52,816 nt of DNA from Oscillospiraceae bacterium (GCA_015065765.1 SVPP01000017.1:1-52816); one strand, 5' to 3'; positions 35,768 through 44,613 are shown, counted from the first letter of the stretch. Numbers and translations: made by a program. The notes: a model not told the origin generated them from the sequence alone.

Positions 35768-36736
35768 TTAATATTTGATGTTTGAGAATTCGCCGTTTGT
35801 TGTTGCTGTACCTGTACCATCGATCTTAGCGCCCAATGCTTTAAGATTAAGAACAGCAGAGAATGTGTATGAATACTCAATATTTGTGATTTTACCGTCT
35901 TTAACAGTTACTTCAACTTTGATTGTGTTGTAATTTACCTTAGTACTGTTAACTGTAAGCAAGTTAGCAAGAGCGCCTAAAGCATCTGCTATGCCGTCAA
36001 CAACTTCTTTATGTGTGATGAAGTCGTTAGTGAATCTTGAAATAGCTGTTTTATTGTCCTTCTGGGGGTCTGTTGCGTTAGCAATTGTAAATGTGTAAAC
36101 GCCGTTTGACTCCTTAAGATTCTGAAGGTCAGAGCCTTTAAGAGCTGTAGCCTTGATCTCGTAGTTATCCTTAAGACCATCTTTATCCTTAGGCATTGTG
36201 CCCTGCTTTGTACCGATTCCGATGAAGCCACCGACAACACTGTCAAGATTTGCATCATCCGCAACCATACCGATAAGCTTGTTCAATGTTTCTGTTTTGT
36301 CACCAACATCAATGCCCTTTCCGGGAACAAAAGCACAAACTCTGTTGTAGTTGTAGCTACCCTTTGAAGCAATAGCTTTTGTTGCTGTGTTCATAAGATT
36401 TGCAAGCTGATCAGCTGTAAGTTTGCCTGAAACTACGGGAGTAGACTCTGTTTTACCCTGAGTTTCTTTCTCAGTCTTATCTTCTTTTTTAGTTACTTTT
36501 TCTGTAACTGCGTTACCGTCTTCATCAGTAACTTCTTCACCTGATTCATCTGTTACAACTTCAGTAACTTCTTCAGTAACCTCTTCGCCTTCAGTTGCTT
36601 CCTCGCCCTCTGCATTTGCAGGAGCTTCTGTTGTGATTTCTTCAGGATTTGTTGTTGTTTCTTCGCCGTTGCCGCCACATGCTGCGAATGAAACAAGCAT
36701 GAGAACAGCCATGAGAATTGCTAAAATCTTTTTCAT
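35768..36736 (-). CDS. Lipoprotein with Thr/Glu-rich linker, unknown function (copy 1)
   Basis: This 322-residue protein starts at ATG 36736 (MKKILAILMAVLMLVSFAAC); the frame continues to a TTG at 36757 that sits in the RBS region (AAAGGGGAAC). Lipobox Cys about 20, then a Thr/Glu/Val-rich linker (about 21-100) with repeated VTEEVTEVV-type stretches. The globular part (about 105-322) contains LTADQLANLMNTATKAIASK, GKGIDVGDKTETLNKLIGMV, VDGIADALGALANLLTVNS and VKDGKITNIEYSYTFSAVLN. It shares architecture with the neighbouring lipoprotein at 34619-35548 but the domains have diverged widely. Function unknown; surface-exposed and probably membrane-anchored. Confidence 0.8.
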   Translation of the reverse strand: MKKILAILMAVLMLVSFAACGGNGEETTTNPEEITTEAPANAEGEEATEGEEVTEEVTEVVTDESGEEVTDEDGNAVTEKVTKKEDKTEKETQGKTESTPVVSGKLTADQLANLMNTATKAIASKGSYNYNRVCAFVPGKGIDVGDKTETLNKLIGMVADDANLDSVVGGFIGIGTKQGTMPKDKDGLKDNYEIKATALKGSDLQNLKESNGVYTFTIANATDPQKDNKTAISRFTNDFITHKEVVDGIADALGALANLLTVNSTKVNYNTIKVEVTVKDGKITNIEYSYTFSAVLNLKALGAKIDGTGTATTNGEFSNIKY

Positions 36737-36781
36737 TGGAATTTGTTCCCCTTTCAAAAAATATTATTTCAAAGTACTATA

Positions 36782-36810
36782 AATCTACTACAAAATCAAA
36801 ATTTTGTCAA
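36782..36810 (-). promoter_or_regulatory. Promoter for the 35768-36736 lipoprotein gene
   Basis: Minus strand TTGACA (36805-36810), a 17-bp spacer and TAGATT (36782-36787). Confidence 0.55.
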
Positions 36811-36838
36811 TAGAATATTAATTATAAACCATTAAATT

Positions 36839-37486
36839 TTATGATTTAACTATGCTGATTATTTCACACGGATGGGAAATTACAAAATCTGCCTCAGCTT
36901 TTTCCAGAATCTCCCTGTTACGGAATCCCCAGAGAACACCTACGGATTTCAGACCTGCATTTTTCGCAGTCAGAATATCCGTGTCTGAGTCTCCCACAAA
37001 AATGCACTCTTCTTTTTCCGCGCCGATCTCCCTCATGGCAGAAATAACCATTTCGGGATTCGGTTTTGAAGGAACACCCTCTTTCGCTCCGACTGAAAGA
37101 GTCAACAGATCTCCGAAATATTCTCTGCAGAGATTTTTCACCGCATCATCGTTTTTGTTTGATGTGACAACTGTTTTTATGCCTCGGGCTTTAAGTTCCT
37201 CAAGACAAGTTATAATTCCATCGTAAGGATGTGTTTTATTCCGCATATTTCTGCTGTAAGACAATCTGAAAAACTCATATGCTGAGACAAGCTGTTTTTT
37301 ATCAAAATCTTCAGAGACACTTCTCTCTACCAGTTTTTTCATACCGTTTCCCACAAAACTCCTGATTTCCTCAATAGTTCTTTCGGGACATGAGAATTTT
37401 CTCAGCATTTCGTTTACACTGTCTGCTAAATCCTCAAGGGTATCAAGAAGTGTTCCGTCAAGATCAAAAATTACTGCCTTGTACAT
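36839..37486 (-). CDS. HAD-family phosphatase (phosphoglycolate phosphatase-like)
   Basis: This 215-residue HAD hydrolase begins MYKAVIFDLDGTLLDTLEDL (motif I DxDGT), has VVTSNKNDDAVKNL (motif II, S/T), KPNPEMV (motif III Lys) and CIFVGDSDTDILTAKNAG (motif IV DD-type). The cap domain is the alpha-helical type of Gph/PgmB enzymes. Substrate cannot be told. Start ATG 37486 overlaps the rnfB stop (TAATG), so it is coupled to the Rnf operon although no functional link is obvious; a longer frame upstream is inside rnfB. Confidence 0.88.
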   Translation of the reverse strand: MYKAVIFDLDGTLLDTLEDLADSVNEMLRKFSCPERTIEEIRSFVGNGMKKLVERSVSEDFDKKQLVSAYEFFRLSYSRNMRNKTHPYDGIITCLEELKARGIKTVVTSNKNDDAVKNLCREYFGDLLTLSVGAKEGVPSKPNPEMVISAMREIGAEKEECIFVGDSDTDILTAKNAGLKSVGVLWGFRNREILEKAEADFVISHPCEIISIVKS

Positions 37487-38289
37487 TATCCCAGATTTAC
37501 AAGAGTTATGCACTTAACAGGACAAACCTCTGTACATTTGCCGCATCCGGTACATTTATCGTAATCAACATGAGCGCGGTTGCCTTCAACCGTAACTGCG
37601 CCGACTTCGCAGGTCTTAGCACATTTCATACAACCGATGCAACCTGTCTTACATTCTTTTCTTGTCATAGCACCTTTATCACCGTTCTTACAGAGAACAG
37701 CTGCTTTTTCCTGATGAACGGGCATCAGCTCAATAAGGTGTTTTGGACAAGTGTTTATACACATTCCACATGCACGGCACATTGTGGGGTCAATTCTTGC
37801 AACGCCGTCACAGATTTTAATTGCATCGTAGGGACAAGCCTCTACGCAATCACCAAAACCGATACATCCATACTGACATTTTTTCGGGCCGCCGAAAAGC
37901 TGTTCAGCCATTTTACAACTCTTGACACCTTCGTAATCAAGCTTTGTATCACAGTTTCCGCAGCTTCCCTGACAGAGAACAATTGCAGCCTTGGGATCTA
38001 CAGTACCTGCTGCAAGACCTGTAATTTCCGCAATCTGCTGAGACACCTCACTGCCACCGGGTGAGCAAAGGTTTGTTTCTGTAGTTTCTCCTTTTGAAAG
38101 TGCTGCAGCATAGCCGTCACAGCCTGAAAATCCACACGCACCACAGTTTGCGCCGGGAAGGCATTCTCTGATTTTTTCAGCCTTTTCATCAACAGGAACA
38201 GCCATAACAATTGAAGCAATTGCAAGGCCGAGACCTGCGATAAGACCGATTGAGGCAACAATAATAATTGCAATAACTATTGGACTCAT
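37486..38289 (-). CDS. rnfB: Rnf complex ferredoxin-type subunit RnfB
   Basis: This 267-residue subunit accepts electrons from reduced ferredoxin. It has an N-terminal membrane helix (VIAIIIVASIGLIAGLGLAI), the four-Cys cluster domain CGACGFSGCDGYA (about 49-61) and several [4Fe-4S] motifs: CIGFGDCVEACP, CRACGMCINTCP, CIGCMKCAKTC and CTGCGKCTEVCP. Length and motif set match clostridial RnfB. Last rnf gene in the order C-D-G-E-A-B. Confidence 0.96.
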   Translation of the reverse strand: MSPIVIAIIIVASIGLIAGLGLAIASIVMAVPVDEKAEKIRECLPGANCGACGFSGCDGYAAALSKGETTETNLCSPGGSEVSQQIAEITGLAAGTVDPKAAIVLCQGSCGNCDTKLDYEGVKSCKMAEQLFGGPKKCQYGCIGFGDCVEACPYDAIKICDGVARIDPTMCRACGMCINTCPKHLIELMPVHQEKAAVLCKNGDKGAMTRKECKTGCIGCMKCAKTCEVGAVTVEGNRAHVDYDKCTGCGKCTEVCPVKCITLVNLG

Positions 38290-38301
38290 TACCCTACCTC
38301 C

Positions 38302-38898
38302 TTATGCAAAAAGATTTTCTACAAGTCCTGCAAAGCCAAGGAATGACATTGAAACAAGAGCTGCAGCAACGAGAGTTATAGGCAGACCTTTAAGGCTTTC
38401 GGGAATGTCGCTTGATTCCATTCTTTCGCGGACGCCTGAGAACATGACCATGGCAACAAGGAAGCCGATACCGGCACCGAGAGAGTTTACCATTGACTGA
38501 GCAAAACCGTAGCCGTTGTCGATGTTGAGAAGAACAACACCGAGAACTGCACAGTTTGTTGTGATAAGCGGAAGATAAATGCCCAGTGAATTGTAAAGAG
38601 GAGGCATATACTTCTTCAGAACGATTTCAACAAGCTGAACAAGTGCTGCAATAACAAGAATAAATACAATCGTCTGGAGATATTCAAGCTCATGCTTTAC
38701 AAGGAGTGTGTTGATAGGATAAGTTACGGCCGTTGAAAGAACCATAACAAAGATAACTGCAAGGCTCATACCTGTAGCAGTTTTTGTTTTCTTTGAAACA
38801 CCGAGGAAGGGGCAGATACCAAGAAACTTTGAAAGAACAAAGTTCTGTGTAAGTATTGCCATGAGCAAAATTGAAAGGAAAGGTTTTAAAGCAGTCAT
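38302..38898 (-). CDS. rnfA: Rnf complex membrane subunit RnfA
   Basis: This 198-residue protein has six hydrophobic segments and the family start FLSILLMAILTQNFVLSKFL followed by GICPFLGVSKK. The LGVVLLNIDNGYGFAQSMVN stretch is conserved in RnfA/NqrE. Together with RnfE it holds a cysteine-ligated iron centre in the membrane and takes part in ion translocation. Overlaps rnfE by four bases (ATGA). Confidence 0.95.
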   Translation of the reverse strand: MTALKPFLSILLMAILTQNFVLSKFLGICPFLGVSKKTKTATGMSLAVIFVMVLSTAVTYPINTLLVKHELEYLQTIVFILVIAALVQLVEIVLKKYMPPLYNSLGIYLPLITTNCAVLGVVLLNIDNGYGFAQSMVNSLGAGIGFLVAMVMFSGVRERMESSDIPESLKGLPITLVAAALVSMSFLGFAGLVENLFA

Positions 38899-39608
38899 CT
38901 GTCACAATCCTCCTTTTCTGCAGCTGTACACGTAGCAAACATGGGACAGGCTTTACAAGAATGAAGCTGCGCTTTCTCCTTGCCTTTCTTCTCAGCGATT
39001 TTGTTGGCAAGCATAATAAGCATACCGAATACAAAGAATCCACCGGGCGCAAGGATGAAGATAAGAATGGGGTTTTCACCGAATACAGAATTCCACAAGG
39101 GCTGACCGCCGTTGATAAGGCTGATAGTAATTGTACCTGTGCCGAAGAATTCTCTGATAAAGCCCATTAAGAACAAAGCAATGGTAAATCCGATACCCAT
39201 GCCGAGACCGTCAACTGCCGAAGCTAAAACACTGTTTTTACCTGCAAAAGCTTCTGCTCTGCCGAGGATAATACAGTTAACAACTATAAGTGGGAGATAA
39301 ACACCTAACTGCTCATCAAGAGACGGCGCAAATGCTTTGACAAGCATCTGAACAATCGTAACAAAAGAAGCAATAACTACAATGTAAGCGGGAATTCTTA
39401 CCTTTGAGGGAATTACCTTTCTCAGTGCAGAAATTGCGATATTTGAACAAATAAGAACGATTGATGCAGCAAGCCCCATGCCAACTGCGCTTTCAACTGA
39501 TGTGGAAACCGCAAGAGTAGGACAAGTACCGAGAACTAAGCGAAGAACGGGGTTTTCATCAAGAAAGCCCTTTGTCAGCTCTTTGCCGAGAGATTTTTTC
39601 TCTGCCAT
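38895..39608 (-). CDS. rnfE: Rnf complex membrane subunit RnfE with Cys-rich tail
   Basis: This 237-residue subunit has the RnfE/NqrD start LTKGFLDENPVLRLVLGTCP followed by TLAVSTSVESAVGMG, six membrane segments and the conserved VVNCIILGRAEAFAGKN. It is homologous to RnfA and forms the ion channel with it. The C-terminus is longer than usual and ends SCKACPMFATCTAAEKEDC, a cluster of four cysteines after a charged stretch (about 205-237). Whether it binds a metal is unknown. It overlaps rnfA (ATGA) and directly abuts rnfG. Confidence 0.94.
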   Translation of the reverse strand: MAEKKSLGKELTKGFLDENPVLRLVLGTCPTLAVSTSVESAVGMGLAASIVLICSNIAISALRKVIPSKVRIPAYIVVIASFVTIVQMLVKAFAPSLDEQLGVYLPLIVVNCIILGRAEAFAGKNSVLASAVDGLGMGIGFTIALFLMGFIREFFGTGTITISLINGGQPLWNSVFGENPILIFILAPGGFFVFGMLIMLANKIAEKKGKEKAQLHSCKACPMFATCTAAEKEDCDR

Positions 39609-40171
39609 TATTTATCCCCTCCTGTTACTGTTTTGAAAATTTCCACTGCATCGTTTACAGCGTTTGTAACTGCCTGAGATGTGATCGTAGCACCTGTAAG
39701 TGCCTGAATCTCATTTTCTCCTGCATCTGATTTTACAACGGTAAATTCACCGCTGTTATCTACATACTGATTTCTGAAATCATCTTTCTTTGCATTCATG
39801 CCGAGGCCTGCTGTTTCTTCAATTGAAAGGATTTCCATGCCTGTTACCTCACCGTCAGCATTAATACCTGTCATGATTTTGATTTCACCGCCGTAGCCCT
39901 TATCAGAGGTTGTGAAAACATAACCGATAACTTTTCCGTTTTCATCAAGTGCTTCAACGTAGGTTCCATCCTCAACTGCTTTTACATCAGAAAAAGATTT
40001 CGCATCTGCGAAAACAAGTTGTCTTGTAGCAATTTCTGCCTGTTCATTGTTTTCAGCAATTTTCGGAGCAGTTACGCCGTTTGTCACTGCAAGGATTGCT
40101 GTACAGATTGCGGCGATAAGAAAAAGTGTTATTGCAGGAACTGCAATTTCTTTGAAACTGAATTTTTTCAT
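39608..40171 (-). CDS. rnfG: Rnf complex flavoprotein subunit RnfG
   Basis: This 187-residue protein has one N-terminal membrane helix (IAVPAITLFLIAAICTAILA) and an FMN_bind domain. The flavinylation site is in EIQALTGATITSQAVTNAVN (S/T-GATxTS type); ApbE, encoded in this same operon, attaches FMN to the Thr. KGYGGEIKIMTGINADGEVT and SIEETAGLG are the usual FMN_bind stretches. Confidence 0.95.
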   Translation of the reverse strand: MKKFSFKEIAVPAITLFLIAAICTAILAVTNGVTAPKIAENNEQAEIATRQLVFADAKSFSDVKAVEDGTYVEALDENGKVIGYVFTTSDKGYGGEIKIMTGINADGEVTGMEILSIEETAGLGMNAKKDDFRNQYVDNSGEFTVVKSDAGENEIQALTGATITSQAVTNAVNDAVEIFKTVTGGDK

Positions 40172-41175
40172 TTTGCTTCAGCCTCCTTTTTCTTCTTTTC
40201 CTTAACTGTGCCGAAAGGCTTGGGGGTTGTAAGGTTTTCAATATGAGGAACAAGTATGTTCATGATGATAATTGCAAATGATACACCTTCGGGGAGATTG
40301 CCGAAAAGTCTGATAAGTGCTGTCAGGACACCGCAACCGATACCGAAAATCACCTGTCCCTTGAAGTTAATGGGAGATGTTGTATAGTCCGTTGCCATGA
40401 AAATTGCACCGAGAAGAAGTCCGCCTGCAAGAATTTCATAAGCAAGGAATTTCAGGTTGAAGTCGCCTGCAATAAACATAATTACTGCAAAAGAGCCAAC
40501 GTAAGAAAGCGGAATTGTAAGCTTGATAACTCTTCTTACAAGAAGATAAACAAGACCAAGAATCAATGCCACTGCACACACTTCACCGAGAGAACCTGCT
40601 CTCTTTCCGAGAAACATATCAAGAAGCGAGGGAAGTCCGTCAAAGGAATCTGATGTAATTTCGCCGCCTCTGTAAATTTCTTTGATTGCGTTAAGGGGAG
40701 AGGCTGTTGTAACTGTCTCGGTTTTCCATGAAAGAGGCGCATTCCATTTGCCCATCTCTGTGGGGAATGACGCAATAAGCATAATTCTCGCAGCAAGTGC
40801 GGGGTTTACAAAGTTCATGCCGATACCGCCGAACATCTGCTTTACAACCACAATTGCAAGAATATCGCCGAGAACTACCATCCACAAAGGCATAGAAACA
40901 GGAACGTTGAAGGCAATAAGCAAGCCTGTTACTATTGCACTCAGGTCACCGACTGTCTGATGTCTCTTCATTACAATACGTGAAATGTATTCAACAAGAA
41001 CACATGTTCCTACAGAAACAGCTGAAACAATAAGTGTTCTGTAGCCAAAAAGAAATGTTGCCGCAATAAGTGAGGGCACAAGCGCAATCACAACATCAAG
41101 CATGATTCTCGTAACCGTATCTTTTGAATGGTCATGAGGTGATGCACTGACTAAAAGTTTTTTATCAAGACTCAT
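40168..41175 (-). CDS. rnfD: Rnf complex flavin-binding membrane subunit RnfD
   Basis: This 335-residue polytopic protein belongs to the RnfD/NqrB family: SASPHDHSKDTVTRIMLDVV at the start, GGIGMNFVNPALAARIMLIA (about 121-140) and the probable FMN attachment region VTTASPLNAI (about 162-171). About nine membrane segments follow the family pattern, ending in FAIIIMNILVPHIENLTTPK. It starts inside the rnfC stop region (ATGA). Confidence 0.95.
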   Translation of the reverse strand: MSLDKKLLVSASPHDHSKDTVTRIMLDVVIALVPSLIAATFLFGYRTLIVSAVSVGTCVLVEYISRIVMKRHQTVGDLSAIVTGLLIAFNVPVSMPLWMVVLGDILAIVVVKQMFGGIGMNFVNPALAARIMLIASFPTEMGKWNAPLSWKTETVTTASPLNAIKEIYRGGEITSDSFDGLPSLLDMFLGKRAGSLGEVCAVALILGLVYLLVRRVIKLTIPLSYVGSFAVIMFIAGDFNLKFLAYEILAGGLLLGAIFMATDYTTSPINFKGQVIFGIGCGVLTALIRLFGNLPEGVSFAIIIMNILVPHIENLTTPKPFGTVKEKKKKEAEAK

Positions 41176-42518
41176 TTCTTTGCTGCCTCCCTTACTACTG
41201 ATTTTGCAAGACGCATGTATTGAACGAGGGGTTTACCTGCAGGACATGAATATGCACAGCTGCCGCATTCCATACATACGTTGATTCCGATTTTATTAAG
41301 GCTGTCAACATCGCCGATTTTTGCATATCTTTCGATAAGTGTAGGCATAAGGCTCATGGGACAAGCCTGTGCACATCTGCCGCAACGGATACAGTCTCTT
41401 TCTGTTTTAAGCTCCGCATCATCCTTTGCAAATGCAAGAATTGCGTTGTTGCTCTTGATCATAGGCACATCTGTAGAGAAAACTGCCATACCCATCATAG
41501 GTCCGCCTGAAAGAATTTTTCCGGGCTCTGCCTTGAAACCTCCACAGAAATCGATAATTTCAGAAATGCTTGTACCGATGGGAACACGCACATTCTTAGG
41601 CTCTGCAATTGCTGAACCGTCAACCGTCATGGAACGACTGACTAAAGGTCTGCCTGTTCTCATATATCTTCCGATAAATGCTGCACTGGCGACGTTCATA
41701 ACGACACAGCCCACGTCTGCCGGAAGCTTTCCGGGAGGAACTCTTCTGCCTGTTGCAGACTGCACCATCATCTTTTCAGCACCCTGGGGGTAAACTGATT
41801 TAAGAGTCATGAGCTTAACATTATCTTTAACTTTGAATTCACCTGCAATTGCCTGCAAAGCCTTGAATGCCTGAGGTTTATTATCTTCAATCGCGATAAT
41901 TACATTGGGAATTTCAAGCCATTTCTGAAGAAGCTGAATGCCACCGATAATGTTCTTTGAGTTTTCAAGGCATTCGCGGTAGTCAACTGTAATATAGGGC
42001 TCACATTCTGCCGCATTGATAATAAGAGTGTCGATATTTTTCTCTTTCGGGAAAGCAAGCTTAACATGTGTGGGGAAACCTGCACCGCCAAGGCCTACCA
42101 GTCCCGATGCTCTTACAGCCTTGATAAAATCTTCACGACTCTCTACAACAGGAGGTTTGATATCCTCTGACTGACGCATTTCACCGTCTGATTCGATTGT
42201 AACACCTTTTGTCACAACACCGCTGGGGAGACTTACGTCACCTACTGCAACAACTTTACCTGAAATTGATGCGTGAATGGGAGCTGACACAAATTTATCT
42301 GTATCACCTACTACCTGTCCCACGCTTACAATATCACCTACTTTTACCGTAGGCTCGCAGGGTGCGCCGATATGCTGCTGCATCGGAAGCACAATTTTTG
42401 AAGGCGGAGCCATTCTCACTACGGGCATTTCAGCAGTGTTTTTGTGATGAGCAACGTGTACGCCGCCTCTCACCTGCTTGACCGCTCTGAGAACGCCTTC
42501 AGGTCTTTTAAAACTCAT
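41172..42518 (-). CDS. rnfC: Rnf complex NADH-binding subunit RnfC
   Basis: This 448-residue peripheral subunit carries FMN and two [4Fe-4S] clusters and hands electrons to NAD+. It starts with the RnfC Barrel Sandwich Hybrid region (MAPPSKIVLPMQQHIGAPCE, ISGKVVAVGD), then GLVGLGGAGFPTHVKLAFPK and INAAECEPYITVDYRE (FMN/NAD domain), then clusters CIRCGRCAQACP and CMECGSCAYSCP. First rnf gene, 25 bases after the Gx transporter gene. Confidence 0.96.
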   Translation of the reverse strand: MSFKRPEGVLRAVKQVRGGVHVAHHKNTAEMPVVRMAPPSKIVLPMQQHIGAPCEPTVKVGDIVSVGQVVGDTDKFVSAPIHASISGKVVAVGDVSLPSGVVTKGVTIESDGEMRQSEDIKPPVVESREDFIKAVRASGLVGLGGAGFPTHVKLAFPKEKNIDTLIINAAECEPYITVDYRECLENSKNIIGGIQLLQKWLEIPNVIIAIEDNKPQAFKALQAIAGEFKVKDNVKLMTLKSVYPQGAEKMMVQSATGRRVPPGKLPADVGCVVMNVASAAFIGRYMRTGRPLVSRSMTVDGSAIAEPKNVRVPIGTSISEIIDFCGGFKAEPGKILSGGPMMGMAVFSTDVPMIKSNNAILAFAKDDAELKTERDCIRCGRCAQACPMSLMPTLIERYAKIGDVDSLNKIGINVCMECGSCAYSCPAGKPLVQYMRLAKSVVREAAKK

Positions 42519-42543
42519 TAGACCACATCCCTTTCTATAAATA

Positions 42544-43062
42544 TCACAATGTGAAATATTTTGACTGTTTCATTAAAAGAGGCATTACTGCCTTCAGGAT
42601 AATCCCTGTAATTATTCCCATCACTATGCCACTGAGGAGAAGTATGGGGGCGTAACTAATCATGGCTGTTGTTCCCGTGATTATAATTGATACGATAAGC
42701 TGTCCGAAATTATGACTGAGTGAAGAGACAACTGCAATACCGATATAGCCCGCTTTTTCTTTCACAAATTTTATCATGAGGCACATGGCGATTGTACTGA
42801 GAAATCCTCCGCCGAAGCTCATGAAAAATGCCGTAACACCTCTTGTGAGAAGAGCAAAAAGTGATTTTATAAGAGTTACTGCAAGTGCGGGGAAAAATCC
42901 CATTGTTCCTGCTGTAAACATCGTGACTATATTTGAAAGACCAAGCTTTACTCCCGGCGGCAGAAAAGGCATTGCGGGCAAAAGGTTTTCAAGAAAGGAA
43001 AGTGCAAGTGCCTGAGCACCTAAAATGCCGAGGAGTGCAATTTTCTGTGTTTTTGTTTTCAT
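42544..43062 (-). CDS. Gx transporter family (heptaprenyl diphosphate synthase component I-like) membrane protein
   Basis: This 172-residue protein has about five membrane segments. ALALSFLENLLPAMPFLPPG and KLGLSNIVTMFTAGTMGFFP are the hallmark stretches of the COG4769/Gx_transp family, often labelled heptaprenyl diphosphate synthase component I. The true function is unsettled; in Clostridia the gene often stands between a NusG_II protein and redox genes, as here. Confidence 0.88.
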   Translation of the reverse strand: MKTKTQKIALLGILGAQALALSFLENLLPAMPFLPPGVKLGLSNIVTMFTAGTMGFFPALAVTLIKSLFALLTRGVTAFFMSFGGGFLSTIAMCLMIKFVKEKAGYIGIAVVSSLSHNFGQLIVSIIITGTTAMISYAPILLLSGIVMGIITGIILKAVMPLLMKQSKYFTL

Positions 43063-43074
43063 ATATATTCCTAC

Positions 43075-43452
43075 TCAATAAACTATCGCATCAGGTTCAT
43101 TTCCTTCTGCGCCCGAAATTTTTATAACAACTTTTTCGGGAAGACACGAAGCGAAATCACCATTTTTCGATAATTTTCCGCTTTTGATACAAACTTTATC
43201 GGGACAGGGTGACTGCTCAAAATAAATTTTACCATCCTTCGCAACAATAACTACGGAGGAATTTTCGCCTGTAATGATTTTCTTTTCTTCCTTCTCTGCA
43301 AGGTTTACAGTGTCAACAATTTCTCCGTCAAAATAAATTTCGGCAAAAGCTTTATTATCTGAAAAGCTTCTGAAAACAAAATATCCAACAGTCAACAAAA
43401 CTATAAACGATATGAGAAAAATATCAAATTTTGTAATCAGTTTTCTTTCCAT
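43075..43452 (-). CDS. NusG domain II-containing membrane-anchored protein
   Basis: This 125-residue protein has one membrane helix (IFLISFIVLLTVGYFVFR) followed by a small beta domain with AEIYFDGEIVDTVNLAEKEE, VVIVAKDGKIYFEQSPCPDK, CIKSGKLS and ASCLPEKVVIKISG. This is the extracellular NusG_II pattern. It has two conserved cysteines spaced SPCPDKVC. Its start overlaps the apbE end by 16 bases. Role unknown but regularly linked with ApbE and Rnf/Gx genes. Confidence 0.88.
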   Translation of the reverse strand: MERKLITKFDIFLISFIVLLTVGYFVFRSFSDNKAFAEIYFDGEIVDTVNLAEKEEKKIITGENSSVVIVAKDGKIYFEQSPCPDKVCIKSGKLSKNGDFASCLPEKVVIKISGAEGNEPDAIVY

Positions 43453-44453
43453 AATTCAAACTCATCATTTTCAATTTTAATTTTATCTTTTAAGCCGTCA
43501 GTGACTCTGACTTCATTCGTGTCAAAAATAAAAACTGCCTGAGCGTCATATTTTTCAAGAAGGGAAAGGCTTTCCTCATATCCGAGACAATAACATGCTG
43601 TAGACAAGGCATCACTGAAAAGTCCCGAAGAACAAAAGACTGTTACTGAGAGCAGATTATTTTTTACGGGATAACCTGTTTCGGTGGATAAAATATGGTG
43701 ATATTTTTCACCCTGATATTCTGAAAACCTTTCATAGTTTCCTGATGTTGAAATGAAGCCCTCACCCACTGTCAGAACTGCCATATAATCGCTCACATCA
43801 CCAAGAGGATCTCTGATTCCTACAGTAAATTCATCTTTCCCGTAAAGGCAGAGACTGCCACCTACATTGATTATAGCTTCTGAAATCCTGTTTTTTTTCA
43901 GAATTTCTTTTGCATCATCACAGGCAATTCCTTTTCCTGCGAAGCCTAAATCAATTTTCTGATTTTCAGAAATTGAGACAATGTTGTTCTTGATTTTTAC
44001 CTTTTCCCATGAAACACTTTTCAGCGTATTTTCAATTTCCTTTTCATCAGGAAGAGCAAAATTTTCAGAGCCGATATTCCAGAGCCCTGTCAGATTTCCC
44101 ACAGTCAGGTCAACTGCACCGTTGCTGTTTTTGCATATATCAAGAAGCTGTTTTAACATTTCAAGGGTTTTTCCGGAAACCTCTGCAGTTTTGTTTTCAT
44201 TGAGCTCGGCTATTTCAGAAGACTCAATTCTCCATGAAATTGCATTCTCTCTTTCCCTGATTGCGGAAATAATTTCCTCAGCTATCGTGTCACAATCTTT
44301 TCCCTTTATGTTTTGAGAAATGACTGCTCCCATTGCAAAATCTGTTTTTTGTATTTCCTGATTTTTTGTAAGAATATCTGCAACTACAGAAATTATGATT
44401 AAAGCTGCGACAAGAGCGATGACAATAACAGTTGTTTTTTTATTACTCTTCAC
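43437..44453 (-). CDS. apbE: FAD:protein FMN transferase ApbE
   Basis: This 338-residue enzyme transfers FMN from FAD to a Thr in substrate flavoproteins such as RnfG and RnfD. It has one N-terminal membrane anchor (TVIVIALVAALIIISVVAD), FAMGAVISQNIKG, IDLGFAGKGIACDDAKEIL (the DLGxxxKG stretch), INVGGSLCLYG, HHILSTETGYPV and FSDALSTACYCLG (metal-site region). The N-terminal start is the least certain part: the frame reaches GTG 44465, but GGGAGG lies better for GTG 44453. It is the first gene of the Rnf operon. Confidence 0.93.
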   Translation of the reverse strand: MKSNKKTTVIVIALVAALIIISVVADILTKNQEIQKTDFAMGAVISQNIKGKDCDTIAEEIISAIRERENAISWRIESSEIAELNENKTAEVSGKTLEMLKQLLDICKNSNGAVDLTVGNLTGLWNIGSENFALPDEKEIENTLKSVSWEKVKIKNNIVSISENQKIDLGFAGKGIACDDAKEILKKNRISEAIINVGGSLCLYGKDEFTVGIRDPLGDVSDYMAVLTVGEGFISTSGNYERFSEYQGEKYHHILSTETGYPVKNNLLSVTVFCSSGLFSDALSTACYCLGYEESLSLLEKYDAQAVFIFDTNEVRVTDGLKDKIKIENDEFELWKEN

Positions 44454-44485
44454 TCCTTGACACACCTCCCCATAATCTACCCTAT

Positions 44486-44514
44486 ATTCTACAATAAAAT
44501 CAAAATTAATGCAA
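44486..44514 (-). promoter_or_regulatory. Promoter for the apbE-rnf operon
   Basis: Minus strand TTGCAT (44509-44514), a 17-bp spacer and TAGAAT (44486-44491), about 30 bases before the apbE start. Confidence 0.55.
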
Positions 44515-44567
44515 TGGTTTTTCCGTTAATTAAACTTTTAACAAACTCAAATTCATGGAAAAAGAAA

Positions 44568-44599
44568 ATGCAGATGTTCTCAGAAGAAAACATCTGCAT
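44568..44599 (-). terminator. Terminator of the ceramidase/cohesin-like operon
   Basis: Stem ATGCAGATGTT/AACATCTGCAT (44568-44578 with 44589-44599), 10-base loop, followed on the minus strand by TTTTCTTTTTCC. Confidence 0.8.
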
Positions 44600-44613
44600 C
44601 TGAATTTAATTTT

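Noticed and set aside
37390..38064. A 224-residue plus-strand frame opposite rnfB
   Set aside because: It is antisense to the cysteine-rich rnfB and has no RBS or family features.
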